Shown here piece by piece: positions 26,150 through 35,158 of a DNA stretch of 64,000 bases; within the stretch, counting starts at the first letter, position 1; each line of letters opens with the position of its first letter. This stretch comes from Nostocoides sp. Soil756 (GTDB taxonomy: Bacteria > Actinomycetota > Actinomycetes > Actinomycetales > Dermatophilaceae): positions 444,924-508,923 of the forward strand of contig NZ_LMSE01000002.1 of NCBI RefSeq assembly GCF_001428065.1, given 5' to 3'. Both the position numbers and the translations under genes were made by a program. The notes below the pieces were generated by a model. It did no database searches. It saw only the letters and a list, made by a program, of their open reading frames with translations, and was not told the DNA's origin.

Positions 26150-27805
26150 ATGTCCGGCTCGGTGGGCGCCCGCCTCCGACACGCGCCGCAGTGGGTGCGG
26201 CCGGCCGAGGTCGGGCGACTGCTCCGGCACGCCGTCCGCGAGCTCCGCCGCGCGCTGGCCGCCCTGCGGCGCAAGTGGCGCCAGTCGCTACGGCTGCGCG
26301 TCGTGGCCTCCACCATGCTCCTGGGGCTGGTGGTGGTGAGCCTCCTCGGCTCGGTGCTGTACACGCAGATCGCCTCGGCCCTGGAGCGCAACCGGGTGTC
26401 CAACGCCCAGAACGAGTCCCTCGCCCTCACGGCCCAGGCGCAGACCCAGTGGGACGGCTCCACGTCGGTCACCGTCGACGAGCTGAACCAGGCCGCCCGC
26501 GACATCATGTACCGCATCCTGAGCGCGCCGGGGCCCGATCCCGGCCGCTACGTGGTGATGAGTCGCTCGCTGAACAACGAGAGTGACGTCGTCCTGGCCA
26601 GCGTCCGCAGCGGTGCCCTCGACCTGTCGGTCGTCACGCCCGAGCTGCAGGAGGCGGTCGCGGCCGACCCCGGCCGCCAGCACACCCAGATCGTCGAGGT
26701 CGACGTGCGCGGGCAACAGGTGCCGGCCGTGGTCGTCGGCAGCATCGTGCAGGTACCGAACGCCGGGCCGTACGACCTCTACTTCATCTACCCGATGGAG
26801 CAGGAGGTGGCGACGATGGACCTCATCGGCAAGGCGTTCGTCGTCGCGGGCCTGAGCCTCACCGTGCTGCTCGGCGCCGTCGCGTACGTCGTCACCCGGC
26901 AGGTCGTCCTCCCGGTGCGCCGCGCCGGCGAGGTGGCCCAGCGGCTCTCGGCCGGCCGGCTCAACGAACGGATGCCCGCCAGGGGCGAGGACGACCTGGC
27001 CCTGCTCGCCACCTCGTTCAACAACATGGCCGACAGCCTGCAGAGCCAGATCCGCCAGCTCGAAGGACTCTCGGCGGTCCAGCAGCGCTTCGTCTCCGAC
27101 GTCTCCCACGAGCTGCGCACCCCGCTCACCACCATCCGGATGGCCGTCGACGTCATCCACGGCAGCCGCCAGGGCTTCCCCGAGCCGTCGGTGGCGCGTT
27201 CGGCCGAGCTGCTCGCCGGCGAGCTCGACCGCTTCGAGGAGCTGCTGGCCGACCTGCTCGAGATCAGCCGGTTCGACGCCGGCGCGGCGGCGCTCGATGT
27301 CGAGCCCGTCGACCTGCGCGGCACCCTCGCGAAGGTGGTGGGGGCCGCGCTCCCGCTGGCCGAGCGCCGGGGGAGCGTCATCACCGTGCACGCCCCCGAC
27401 CAGCCGGCCGAGGCCGAGGTCGACGAGCGCCGGGTCGAGCGCATCCTGCGCAACCTCGTGGTCAACGCCGTCGAACACGGCGAGGGACGGCCGGTCGACG
27501 TGCACGTGGGCGTGGACGACGGCGCCGTCGCCGTCGTCGTCGAGGACCACGGGGTGGGCCTGCGCCCGGGCGACGCGGCCAACGTCTTCACCCGCTTCTG
27601 GCGCGCCGACCCCGCCCGCGCCCGCACCACCGGGGGCACCGGGCTGGGCCTGTCCATCTCGCTCGAGGACGCGCGCCTGCACAACGGGTGGCTCCAGGCC
27701 TGGGGGGAACCCGGGACCGGCTCGCGGTTCCGCCTGACCCTCCCGCGCACGGCGGGGGGGACGCTGCACGGCTCGCCGCTCCCGCTCGGCCCGGTGGACC
27801 CGTGA
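26150..27805 (+). CDS. mtrB: MtrB sensor histidine kinase
   Basis: A 551-residue kinase: helix near 48-72, extracytoplasmic sensor to about 227, second helix (AFVVAGLSLTVLLGAVAYVVT), HAMP, and HisKA with H320 in FVSDVSHELRTPLTTIR. The ATPase domain is intact (RILRNLVVNAVEHG, VEDHGVGL, TGGTGLGLSISLEDARLH). It phosphorylates MtrA. ATG 26150 lies two bases after the mtrA stop, and its own stop shares a base with the lpqB start. Confidence 0.94.
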   Translation: MSGSVGARLRHAPQWVRPAEVGRLLRHAVRELRRALAALRRKWRQSLRLRVVASTMLLGLVVVSLLGSVLYTQIASALERNRVSNAQNESLALTAQAQTQWDGSTSVTVDELNQAARDIMYRILSAPGPDPGRYVVMSRSLNNESDVVLASVRSGALDLSVVTPELQEAVAADPGRQHTQIVEVDVRGQQVPAVVVGSIVQVPNAGPYDLYFIYPMEQEVATMDLIGKAFVVAGLSLTVLLGAVAYVVTRQVVLPVRRAGEVAQRLSAGRLNERMPARGEDDLALLATSFNNMADSLQSQIRQLEGLSAVQQRFVSDVSHELRTPLTTIRMAVDVIHGSRQGFPEPSVARSAELLAGELDRFEELLADLLEISRFDAGAAALDVEPVDLRGTLAKVVGAALPLAERRGSVITVHAPDQPAEAEVDERRVERILRNLVVNAVEHGEGRPVDVHVGVDDGAVAVVVEDHGVGLRPGDAANVFTRFWRADPARARTTGGTGLGLSISLEDARLHNGWLQAWGEPGTGSRFRLTLPRTAGGTLHGSPLPLGPVDP

Positions 27806-29574
27806 TGCGCGCGCGGATGGCCGCTGCCGTCGCCGCCGCGGCGACGGTGCTGGCGCTCTCGGGCTGCGGGGGCCTGACCACCTACGGGCCGGTGCAGTCC
27901 GGGCGCGAGGTGGGCTCGGGCGAGGCGCCGCAGGTGACGGTGGTCTTCCCCGGTCCGCAGCAGGGCTCGACCCAGGAAGGGATCGTCCGTGGCTTCCTGC
28001 GGGCCGGGGCGGCCAGCGACGGCGCCTACGACAACGCCCGCAAGTTCCTGACGACGGCGGCGAGCGAGCGGTGGAACCCCGACGAGACGATCGTGCTGCT
28101 CGCCTCCGACGAGTCCCCGACGGTGCGTCAGGTCGACCCGGCCACCGTGGCCGTCACCGCGGCTGCCGCGGGCACCGTCGACGCCACCGGGCGGTTCACC
28201 GCCGCCGACCCCGGCTCCACCGTCACCGCCACCTTCTCGCTGACCCCGGTGAACGGCCAGTGGCGCATCGATGCGCTCCCGAAGGGGTTCGGTCGGTGGA
28301 TCGCGGCCGGCGACGTCGCCCGGCTGGTGCAGCCCTTCGCCATCCACTACGTCTCGCTCTCGCGACGCGCGATGGTGCCCGACGTCCGGTGGTTCCCCCT
28401 CGACCGTCTCGCCCCCCGCCTCGCGAAGGCCCAGCTCGACCCGGTGCCGGACTACCTCGCCGGGGCCGCGGTCTCGGCGGTGCCGGCACGCGCCCGGCTG
28501 CTCGGCGACGCCGTGTCGGTGAAGGACTCGGTGGCGAGCGTCAACCTCATCTCGAGCCAGCTCGCCCCGGGTCAGGCCACTCGGCAGAACCTGTGGGCCC
28601 AGTTCGTCACCACCCTCACCCAGGTGCCCGACGTGTCGGCGGTGCTGCTGGCCATCGACGGCCTCCCGGTGGACCTCGACGGCATCGAGGGTCCGGTGGC
28701 CAGCCTCGCCCAGGTGGGGTTCCCGGCGCCGGCCCCCGACACCTCCACCGCCAAGCCCGTCGTCCGCCGCGGCGCCGACGTCACCGTCTTCGACCCCGGC
28801 GTGAACGCCCAGGAGCAGGGCCGCCAGACGCAGGCGCCCGCCACGACGTACCCCGCCGTGCCGGCCACGTTCACCCACCTGGCCCTCTCGGCCGACGGTT
28901 CCGAGCTGGCCGCGATCGACCCCGACGGGGACGGCATCTCACGCTGGCGCGGGGACAACCGCTACGAGGTACCAGGTTTCGGCCGTGACGTCGGGGCGCC
29001 GGCCTACGACCGACGGGGGTTCCTGTGGGCCGGCGGGGTGGGTCGAGGCAGTGACCGCCTCTTCGTCGTCGACGTGCGGGCCGACCCCGCCGACCCTCGG
29101 GCCGCGGCCGCGACCCCGGTGGCGGCCGACTGGCTCGCCGGGCGCCGCGTCCTCGAGGCCCGGGTCGCCTCCGACGGCGACCGCGTGGCCGTGCTCTCGA
29201 CCCGGGCCGACGGACGTGACGTACGGGTCGACCTGGCCGGGATCTCGCGGGGCGAGGGAGGGCGCCCGCAGCGCCTCTCGGCGCCGCTGCGCCTCGGGGT
29301 GGTCTTCTCCAGCGCCCAAGACCTGGTCTGGCTCGACGACGAGACTCTCGCCACCGTCGCGTCCGTCGGCGGGGCGCCGGTGCGGCCCACGATCCTCACC
29401 GTGGGCGGCGAGCTGCGTGCGCTGGCCGAGGTCCCCGGAGCCATCCGGGTGGGCACCACCGGCGGCGAACGCAACCTGTACGTCGTCACGTCCCAGGGGC
29501 GGCTGCTCAGCCGGGTCGGCACCCGCTGGGTCGACAGCGGCCCGGCCAACGACCTGGCCGCACCCGCCGGCTGA
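27805..29574 (+). CDS. lpqB: LpqB lipoprotein
   Basis: The 589-residue protein has a lipoprotein signal (VLALSGC, lipidated C21), a GerMN-type domain in its middle (about 170-320) and a C-terminal beta-propeller-like domain with FTHLALSADGSELAAI. LpqB interacts with MtrB and modulates MtrAB signalling in mycobacteria and Streptomyces. ATG 27805 overlaps the mtrB stop by one base; an in-frame GTG at 27802 is possible. Confidence 0.93.
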   Translation: MRARMAAAVAAAATVLALSGCGGLTTYGPVQSGREVGSGEAPQVTVVFPGPQQGSTQEGIVRGFLRAGAASDGAYDNARKFLTTAASERWNPDETIVLLASDESPTVRQVDPATVAVTAAAAGTVDATGRFTAADPGSTVTATFSLTPVNGQWRIDALPKGFGRWIAAGDVARLVQPFAIHYVSLSRRAMVPDVRWFPLDRLAPRLAKAQLDPVPDYLAGAAVSAVPARARLLGDAVSVKDSVASVNLISSQLAPGQATRQNLWAQFVTTLTQVPDVSAVLLAIDGLPVDLDGIEGPVASLAQVGFPAPAPDTSTAKPVVRRGADVTVFDPGVNAQEQGRQTQAPATTYPAVPATFTHLALSADGSELAAIDPDGDGISRWRGDNRYEVPGFGRDVGAPAYDRRGFLWAGGVGRGSDRLFVVDVRADPADPRAAAATPVAADWLAGRRVLEARVASDGDRVAVLSTRADGRDVRVDLAGISRGEGGRPQRLSAPLRLGVVFSSAQDLVWLDDETLATVASVGGAPVRPTILTVGGELRALAEVPGAIRVGTTGGERNLYVVTSQGRLLSRVGTRWVDSGPANDLAAPAG

Positions 29575-29732
29575 GCCTCGCGGCCGCTGCGCTCGCTGCG
29601 GTCTGCGGTCGCAGGTCGGGGTCCACGACACGCTCGTCCGCGCTCGTCCACAGCGGGCACCGTGCGCTGCCCCCGTCCCCAGGGCGCCCGGCGGCACCGC
29701 TGAACTCACCGGGCCGGCGGCAGGCTGGTGGG

Positions 29733-30440
29733 ATGGGAACGCGCGACGCGGTGCTGGGCTCGGTGATCCGGGCGGCCGGTGGCCTGGTCCTGCCCGTGCG
29801 CTGCGCGGGCTGCGGGCGGGCGGGCGAACCCTGGTGCCCCCGCTGTCACGAGCAGTCCCGCCGGCCGGCACCCGACGCGGGGAGACCGTGCCCCGTGCCG
29901 CTGTGGGCCGCCACGACCTTCGACGGGCCGGTGCGGGCGGCGGTCACGGCCGCCAAGGACGGCGGCCGGAGCGACGTCCGGCCGGTGCTGGCCGCCCTGC
30001 TGGCCACCGCCCTCGGCCGGGCCCTGGCCGAGGACGAGCGCCTGCGGGCGGCCCGCCACGGGGGCGTTGGCGTCCTGGCGGTGCCCGTACCGACCGCGCG
30101 GGGGGCACGGCGCCGCCGGGGGGAGGACCCGCTGGCCGTGCTCGCCGCCTCGGCGGTGCGCTCCGTCGACCCCGGCAGCATGCGGGTGCTGGGCGCACTG
30201 CGGCACACGCGCGCGGTGCGCGACCAGGCCCGCCTCGGCGCGGCGGCACGGGCGGCCAACCTGGCCGGGGCGCTCGAGGTGCGCCCGGCGGCGGCCGGGT
30301 CCGTGCGGGGCCGCTGCTGCGTGGTGCTCGACGACGTGGTCACCACCGGCGCCACCGTGGCCGAGGCCGCCCGGGCGCTCCGGCGGGCCGGCGCCGCCCA
30401 CGTCGTCGCCGTCGCCGTCGCTCGCACGCCACGGGTGTGA
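29733..30440 (+). CDS. ComF-family phosphoribosyltransferase-like protein
   Basis: The 235-residue product has an N-terminal zinc-finger pattern (CAGC at 24-27, CPRC at 35-38), the LWAATTFDGPVRAAVTAAKDG segment of ComF proteins and a C-terminal PRPP-binding loop VVLDDVVTTGAT. ComF is needed for DNA uptake in competent bacteria; in Actinobacteria the role is unclear. It sits between lpqB and hpf, as in mycobacteria. Confidence 0.87.
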   Translation: MGTRDAVLGSVIRAAGGLVLPVRCAGCGRAGEPWCPRCHEQSRRPAPDAGRPCPVPLWAATTFDGPVRAAVTAAKDGGRSDVRPVLAALLATALGRALAEDERLRAARHGGVGVLAVPVPTARGARRRRGEDPLAVLAASAVRSVDPGSMRVLGALRHTRAVRDQARLGAAARAANLAGALEVRPAAAGSVRGRCCVVLDDVVTTGATVAEAARALRRAGAAHVVAVAVARTPRV

Positions 30441-30462
30441 CGACCGAGGCTGGCGGTAGCTG

Positions 30463-30491
30463 TTGTGGGTACACCCGGGGGCGACTAGCGT
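30463..30491 (+). promoter_or_regulatory. SigA-like promoter upstream of hpf
   Basis: TTGTGG (30463-30468) and TAGCGT (30486-30491) are separated by exactly 17 bases. The predicted transcription start falls on the A of ATG 30498, so the transcript would be leaderless for the small upstream frame and carry an 80-nt leader for hpf. Confidence 0.6.
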
Positions 30492-30497
30492 CTGGTC

Positions 30498-30530
30498 ATG
30501 GACCCCATCCTCGGGAGGTGGTGCAGCTGA
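30498..30530 (+). CDS. possible 10-residue leader peptide upstream of hpf
   Basis: ATG GAC ... TGA encodes MDPILGRWCS. All nine codons after the ATG end in G or C, as in the real genes here, and the ATG coincides with the predicted transcription start. It ends 47 bases before the hpf GTG. Leaderless short upstream frames are common in actinobacteria and some control the gene behind them; translation of this one is not shown. Confidence 0.35.
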   Translation: MDPILGRWCS

Positions 30531-30577
30531 CGTCACAGCCACGCTGAGCCCGACATCACCGAGCACGAGGAGGACCA

Positions 30578-31240
30578 GTGGACATCGTCGTCACCGGACG
30601 GCACCTGAACATCTCCGACCGATACCGGGAGCACATCGAGGAGAAGCTGGGGAAGATCACCCAGCTCGAGCCCCGGACCCGGCGGGTCGAGGTCATGGTC
30701 AGTCACGAGCCCAACCGGCGCCAGGCCAAGGCCTGCGACCGGGTCGAGGTCACCTGCTACGCCAAGGGGCCCGTCGTGCGGGCCGAGGCGTGCGCCGACG
30801 ACAAGTACGCGGCGCTGGACGTGGTGGTGGACAAGCTCATGGAACGGCTCAGGCGCCGCAGCGACCGCAGGCAGGTCCACCGGGGACGTCGTACCCCGGA
30901 GTCGGTGGCGCGGGCGACCGCGCGGGTCGAGGCCGAGAGCGTCGTGGGTGCGCCGGAGCTCGACACGATGCCCGAGGACGGGCCCTTCGGCGACTCGCCC
31001 ATCGAGGTCCGCGAGAAGGTCCACCGCTCCACGCCCATGACCCTGTCCGACGCGCTCGCCGAGATGGAGGCGGTCGGGCACGACTTCTTCCTCTTCCACG
31101 ACGCCGACACCGACCGGGCCAGCGTGCTCTACCGCCGCCGGGGCTGGTCCTACGGCGTGCTGCACCTCGACCTCGACGGTCACGACGAGAGCGGCGCCGA
31201 GACCGGGCCCAGCGACCGGGTCGACGCCGCGGCCTCGTGA
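30578..31240 (+). CDS. hpf: ribosome hibernation-promoting factor (long HPF)
   Basis: A 220-residue long-form HPF. Residues 1-100 are the RaiA/YfiA domain (MDIVVTGRHLNISDRYREHIEEKLGKI..) that binds the small subunit. Residues 160-215 are the C-terminal dimerisation domain (MTLSDALAEMEAVGHDFFLFHDADTDRASVLYRRRGWSYGVLHL) that pairs ribosomes into 100S particles. The GTG start follows GAGGAGGA. In mycobacteria the gene immediately precedes secA; here 6.9 kb separates them. Confidence 0.95.
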   Translation: MDIVVTGRHLNISDRYREHIEEKLGKITQLEPRTRRVEVMVSHEPNRRQAKACDRVEVTCYAKGPVVRAEACADDKYAALDVVVDKLMERLRRRSDRRQVHRGRRTPESVARATARVEAESVVGAPELDTMPEDGPFGDSPIEVREKVHRSTPMTLSDALAEMEAVGHDFFLFHDADTDRASVLYRRRGWSYGVLHLDLDGHDESGAETGPSDRVDAAAS

Positions 31241-31291
31241 GGCCGCGGACCGGGCGGCCCGCCGCGGCCCTCCACCTGCGAGGATGGTCCC

Positions 31292-32002
31292 GTGGACGAG
31301 CCGACGCGTGAGGTACCCGGGGGTCACGGCGACCGTGACCCCCGGGGCATCCGCGTGGTCATCGCCGACGACCACCAGATGTACCGACAGGGCATGGCCA
31401 TCGTGGTCGAGCTCGACGGGGTCGCCCGCGTCGTGGGCCAGGCCAGCACCGGTGACGAGGCGGTCGAGCTCTGCCGTCGGCTGCGGCCCGACGTCGTCCT
31501 GATGGACGTGCGGATGCCCGGCGTGGGCGGCATCGAGGCCTGCCGGCGCCTCCACGGCCTCGAGCCCGACATCCGCATCCTCATGCTCACCATGAGCGAC
31601 GACGAGGGGGACCTGTTCGAGGCCATCAAGGCGGGCGCCAGCGGCTACCTGCTCAAGGACCTGCCGGGCGAGGAGGTCTCCGAGGCCATCCGCCGGGTGC
31701 ACGACGGCCAGGCGATCATCCCGCCGGGGATGGCCGCGACCCTGCTCCAGGAGTTCAGCCGGCTCGCGCAGGAGGAGCCGGCCGGGGCCGACGACTCCGC
31801 CCACCTCACCGAGCGCGAGGTCGAGGTGCTGCGGCTGGTCGCGCGCGGCCTGGCCAACCGCGAGATCGCCGACGCGCTCGGCATCGCCGAGAACACGGTC
31901 AAGAACCACGTGCGCAACATCCTCGAGAAGCTCCACATCCACTCCCGGGTCGAGGCCGCGGTGTACGCCCACCGCCAGCGCCTGATGCCCACGGATGAGT
32001 GA
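31292..32002 (+). CDS. NarL/FixJ-family response regulator (orphan)
   Basis: A 236-residue regulator with receiver (DD at 26-27, D72 in LMDVRMPG, K in YLLKDLPG) and LuxR-type HTH ([43 protein letters not shown]). No kinase is adjacent. It overlaps the next gene by eight bases (ATGAGTGA), which ties it to the DNA glycosylase. It precedes the duplicated TadE/TadG locus, whose operator-like repeat begins inside the glycosylase 3' end. Confidence 0.92.
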   Translation: MDEPTREVPGGHGDRDPRGIRVVIADDHQMYRQGMAIVVELDGVARVVGQASTGDEAVELCRRLRPDVVLMDVRMPGVGGIEACRRLHGLEPDIRILMLTMSDDEGDLFEAIKAGASGYLLKDLPGEEVSEAIRRVHDGQAIIPPGMAATLLQEFSRLAQEEPAGADDSAHLTEREVEVLRLVARGLANREIADALGIAENTVKNHVRNILEKLHIHSRVEAAVYAHRQRLMPTDE

Positions 32003-33251
32003 CGCGACTCCGCTCCGGCTGACCCGCCCCGCCGCCCGTCGCATCGCGCTGGCCGCCCAGGGTTTCGGGCGCCCACGCCCGACGCGGCCCGGCACCCGCG
32101 ACCTCCAGCGTGTGCTCGACGCGGTCGCCGTGGTGCAGATCGACAGCGTCAACGTCGTCGTCCGCAGCCAGTACCTGCCGTTCTACTCGCGCCTCGGGCC
32201 CTACGACCGGGCCCTGCTGGACCGCGCCCGCGACGTCGCGCCGCGCCGGGTCGTGGAGTACTGGGCGCACGAGGCGTCGCTGGTCGCCCCCACCACGTGG
32301 CCCCTGCTCGACTTCCGGATGCGCCGGGCCCGCTCCGACGCCTGGGGCGGGATGCGGCGGGTCGCGCGCGATCGCCCCGACCTGGTGGCGACGGTGCTGG
32401 CCGAGGTCGCGGCCGCCGGGCCGATGACCAGCCGCGAGGTCGAGGCCGCGTTGGCGCACGACCTGCCGCGGGGGCGCGACGAGTGGGGGTGGAACTGGTC
32501 GCTGGTCAAGAGCGCGCTGGAGCACCTTTTCTGGGCGGGCGAGCTGTCCAGTGCGGGGCGCACCGCCCAGTTCGAGCGGCGGTACGCCGTCCCCGCGCGG
32601 GTGCTGCCCCCGGCCGTGCGGGCCGAGGCCCTCGACCCGGCGCGGCGACCCGGCGACGACGAGGCGTTCCGCCGGTTGGTCGAGCTGGCGGCGCGGGCCC
32701 ATGGGGTGGGCAGCGAGCAGTGCCTGCGTGACTACTTCCGGCTCAAGCCCGACCAGGCTCGGCCGGCCGTCGCCGCGCTCGTGGCCGATGGCACCCTGCT
32801 GCCGGTGACGGTCGAGGGGTGGCACCGGCCGGCGTACCTGCACCGCGACGCGCGTCGCCCGCGGCGGGTCGCGGCTCGCGCGCTGCTCTCGCCCTTCGAC
32901 TCCCTGGTGTGGCAGCGCGAACGGGTGCGGGCCCTGTTCGGGTTCGACTTCAGGCTGGAGATCTACGTCCCCGAGCCGCAGCGGGTGCACGGCTACTACG
33001 TCCTGCCGTTCCTCCTCGGCGACGAGCTGGTGGCCCGGGTCGACCTCAAGAGCGACCGCGCGGCCGGGGTACTGCGGGTGCGGCGGTGCACGTGGGAGGA
33101 CGGGCGCGGCGGGGCGAGCGACCGGGCCGAGCTCGAGGCCGAGCTGGCGACCTTCGCACAGTGGCTGGGGCTGGCTTGTCCGGTCCACGCAGGGCTCGAG
33201 AGCCCGTCGTCCCGTGACTCCCACGCGGCATCTCGACCCGAACGGACGTGA
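31995..33251 (+). CDS. AlkX/YcaQ-type DNA glycosylase (winged-helix family)
   Basis: The 418-residue protein belongs to the HTH_42 family. QID at residues 48-50 ([23 protein letters not shown]) is the catalytic QxD motif of E. coli YcaQ/AlkX, which unhooks DNA interstrand crosslinks, as opposed to the QxQ of Alk[41 protein letters not shown] and [22 protein letters not shown] are further family blocks. Bases 33238-33251 overlap the inverted repeat upstream of TadE. Confidence 0.85.
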   Translation: MSDATPLRLTRPAARRIALAAQGFGRPRPTRPGTRDLQRVLDAVAVVQIDSVNVVVRSQYLPFYSRLGPYDRALLDRARDVAPRRVVEYWAHEASLVAPTTWPLLDFRMRRARSDAWGGMRRVARDRPDLVATVLAEVAAAGPMTSREVEAALAHDLPRGRDEWGWNWSLVKSALEHLFWAGELSSAGRTAQFERRYAVPARVLPPAVRAEALDPARRPGDDEAFRRLVELAARAHGVGSEQCLRDYFRLKPDQARPAVAALVADGTLLPVTVEGWHRPAYLHRDARRPRRVAARALLSPFDSLVWQRERVRALFGFDFRLEIYVPEPQRVHGYYVLPFLLGDELVARVDLKSDRAAGVLRVRRCTWEDGRGGASDRAELEAELATFAQWLGLACPVHAGLESPSSRDSHAASRPERT

Positions 33252-33268
33252 TGCACTGGCCCGTTCGG
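33238..33268. promoter_or_regulatory. inverted repeat upstream of the TadE/TadG locus (putative operator)
   Basis: CCGAACGG (33238-33245) and CCGTTCGG (33261-33268) are identical to the half-sites before the flp operon, with a 15-base spacer instead of 14. The left half lies in the last codons of the glycosylase gene; the right half is 38 bases before the TadE ATG. The AC following the left half-site and a CGG just after the right one are also shared. Confidence 0.6.
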
Positions 33269-33306
33269 CGGATCCGGGTCCGCCCCGCGTAGGTCACGCT
33301 TGTCCT

Positions 33307-33846
33307 ATGACCCTGTATGTACCCGAATGGGTGCGGGCTCAGGGGTCAGGCCGTCGACTCGTCGACGAGCAGGGAGCCTCGGCCGTCGAGTTCGCACTCG
33401 TCCTTCCGGTGCTGATCCTCGTGATCGGCGCCATCATCGACTTCGGATTCATCTTCGCTCAGCAGATCTCCTTCAACACCAGCGTCCGCGACGCCGCCCG
33501 AGCCGGCGTCGTGACGAGCGTGTCCGGATCGGGTCTGACCTGTGGCCAGATCGCCACCCAGGCGCGCAACGCGACCGTCAACGGTGCCGTGGGCGTGACG
33601 AGCTCGACCAAGGTGAAGGTCAAGATCGACGTCGTCGGTGCCGGCGGTTCCTGCTCCCTGCCGGCGGGGTCGGCGTCCGTCAGTGGGGCGCAGAGCAGCG
33701 CTCCCTGCACGGGGTCGGCGGCCGCCACCGCCCCCAAGAGCCTCCAGGTGAAGCTGACCTACGCATCCGCCCCGCCCTTCCCGGTGCCGTTCATGGGCAC
33801 CGTCACTCTGGCCTCCAAGGGAGACTTCCAGTGCGAGTACAGCTGA
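33307..33846 (+). CDS. TadE-like pseudopilin, locus 2 copy 1
   Basis: A 179-residue TadE protein: EQG/ASAVEFALVLPVLILVIGAIIDFGFIFAQQISFNTSVRDAARAG, then a secreted domain with cysteines (SGLTCGQIA, GGSCSLPAGSASVSG) and the tail FMGTVTLASKGDFQCEYS. ATG 33307 gives exactly 25 residues before AVEFALVLPV, as in the paralog at 35159, which supports both starts. Overlaps the TadG gene by 16 bases. Confidence 0.85.
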   Translation: MTLYVPEWVRAQGSGRRLVDEQGASAVEFALVLPVLILVIGAIIDFGFIFAQQISFNTSVRDAARAGVVTSVSGSGLTCGQIATQARNATVNGAVGVTSSTKVKVKIDVVGAGGSCSLPAGSASVSGAQSSAPCTGSAAATAPKSLQVKLTYASAPPFPVPFMGTVTLASKGDFQCEYS

Positions 33847-34913
33847 AGGGTGCGGGCCGGCGCGACGAGCGCGGCGCCGTGGCCATCGTGGTGGGACTGT
33901 TGATCATTCCCATGATGCTGTTGAGCGCGTTCACGCTGGACTACGGCATGGCGTACGCGCAGGCCCAGAGCTTCGCGTCCGGCGCGGACAGCGCGGCCCT
34001 GGCCATCGTGAGCGCCAAGCGTCAGCACATCAACGACAACCCGTCGGTTCCCACGAGCTGTGACACCATCCGACTCTCCGACGCGGGGGAGGCCCTAACG
34101 ATCGCCAAGCACCAGGCTGACGCCAACGCTCCCTACCAGCTGACCTCGGCCGCAGGCCAGGTCGATGTTCAGGTGCAGCTCAAGTGCGTCGACAAGAACG
34201 GCGCCGACGACCCGAACGGCAACCTCGTGGCGAAGGTGACGGTGCAGCGGAACGTCCCCACGACGCTGGGGCGGATGGCCGGTGTGACCTCCGTGACGGC
34301 GTCCCGCAACGCCAGTGCCGCCCTCGGGGTGGCGCAGAAGGTCAACGGCCTCTTCCCGTTGGCCCTGTGTGATCTCCAGGCCGATGCCATCGTGGCCAAC
34401 GCCACGGCGGCGAAGACCGCCGGACTCCCCTACCCGATCGAGAAGATCGAGGGGGGCAAGGTTTGGAGCGCCGACTGCAGCGCCGGCAACAACGGGTCGG
34501 GGAACTGGGGCTGGCTCGACTGCGGGGACGGGCTCAACGCCCCCGCGATCGGCGGCTACATCGCCAACGGGTGCAAGGCCGACCTGACGCTGCAGGGCAC
34601 GCCGCCCCAGGTCACGATCAACGGCGCTCCCGGCAACAAGATCAACTCGGCGAACATCAGCGGCCCCTTCGACGCGGTCCTGGGCCGCACGTACGCGCTC
34701 CCGGTGTACGACAAGATCACAGGCACCGGGGCCACCACCCAGTACCGGATCATCGGCTTCATCCAGCTGAAGCTGATCTCGTACACCAAGGACGGCGACC
34801 TCTACGTCCAGTACGTCAACTACAGCCCAGTGGGAGACATCAACTCCCTGTGCGGGATCGGCAGTATCACCTGCAACGCGTACAACGCCTGGGCCATCGG
34901 CTTGACCAACTGA
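33831..34913 (+). CDS. TadG-like protein, locus 2 copy 1
   Basis: A 360-residue protein with RRDERG/AVAIVVGLLIIPMMLLSAFTLDYGMAYAQAQSFASGADSAALA (TadG N-terminal helix), a secreted body with QADANAPYQLTSAAGQVDV and VPTTLGRMAG, and a C-terminal Cys-containing domain (GSGNWGWLDCGDG, GYIANGCKADL, LPVYDKITG, TQYRIIGFIQLKL). The GTG-CGA-GTA start is matched by ATG-CGA-GTA in the second copy, which fixes it. Copy 2 is 377 residues and collinear. Confidence 0.82.
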   Translation: MRVQLKGAGRRDERGAVAIVVGLLIIPMMLLSAFTLDYGMAYAQAQSFASGADSAALAIVSAKRQHINDNPSVPTSCDTIRLSDAGEALTIAKHQADANAPYQLTSAAGQVDVQVQLKCVDKNGADDPNGNLVAKVTVQRNVPTTLGRMAGVTSVTASRNASAALGVAQKVNGLFPLALCDLQADAIVANATAAKTAGLPYPIEKIEGGKVWSADCSAGNNGSGNWGWLDCGDGLNAPAIGGYIANGCKADLTLQGTPPQVTINGAPGNKINSANISGPFDAVLGRTYALPVYDKITGTGATTQYRIIGFIQLKLISYTKDGDLYVQYVNYSPVGDINSLCGIGSITCNAYNAWAIGLTN

Positions 34914-34961
34914 GGACCGTGGGCGCCTGACCACCCGTGCGGACCCGAGGGTGGGCTCTAC

Positions 34962-35050
34962 TCAGTCGCGCAGCAGCTCCGAGTGCAGGGAGTCCACGGC
35001 CCGGCCGTCGGGTAGGACGGCGGTCTGAACGACGAGCCGGCGCAGCACGA
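34962..35050 (-). pseudogene. remnant of the GNAT acetyltransferase 3' end
   Basis: On the minus strand this segment reads ..LRRLVVQTAVLPDGRAVDSLHSELLRD and stop. The intact GNAT gene at 36824 ends ..LRRLVAQTA (25 residues) VLPDGRAVDSLHWELLRD and stop. The fragment is the last part of that gene with an internal deletion, lying after TadG copy 1 just as the intact gene lies after TadG copy 2. It marks one end of a duplicated TadE-TadG-GNAT segment. The distal boundary is approximate. Confidence 0.78.
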
Positions 35051-35106
35051 GACCGCAGACGGGCGTCGGGTCGCCCAGGGGCGCCGACCCGGATGTCGGG
35101 CGTGGT

Positions 35107-35124
35107 CTGGCCCGTTCGGAGGAT
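35107..35124. promoter_or_regulatory. conserved element upstream of TadE copy 2
   Basis: CTGGCCCGTTCGGAGGAT matches 33256-33273 at 17 of 18 bases and lies 34 bases before ATG 35159 (33 in copy 1). It retains the CCGTTCGG half-site, but the partner half-site 23 bases upstream has decayed to CCGGATGT. The second copy may have lost operator function. Confidence 0.5.
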
Positions 35125-35158
35125 GACGACGGCCGGGAGCGGCTGGCATCCTGTGAAG

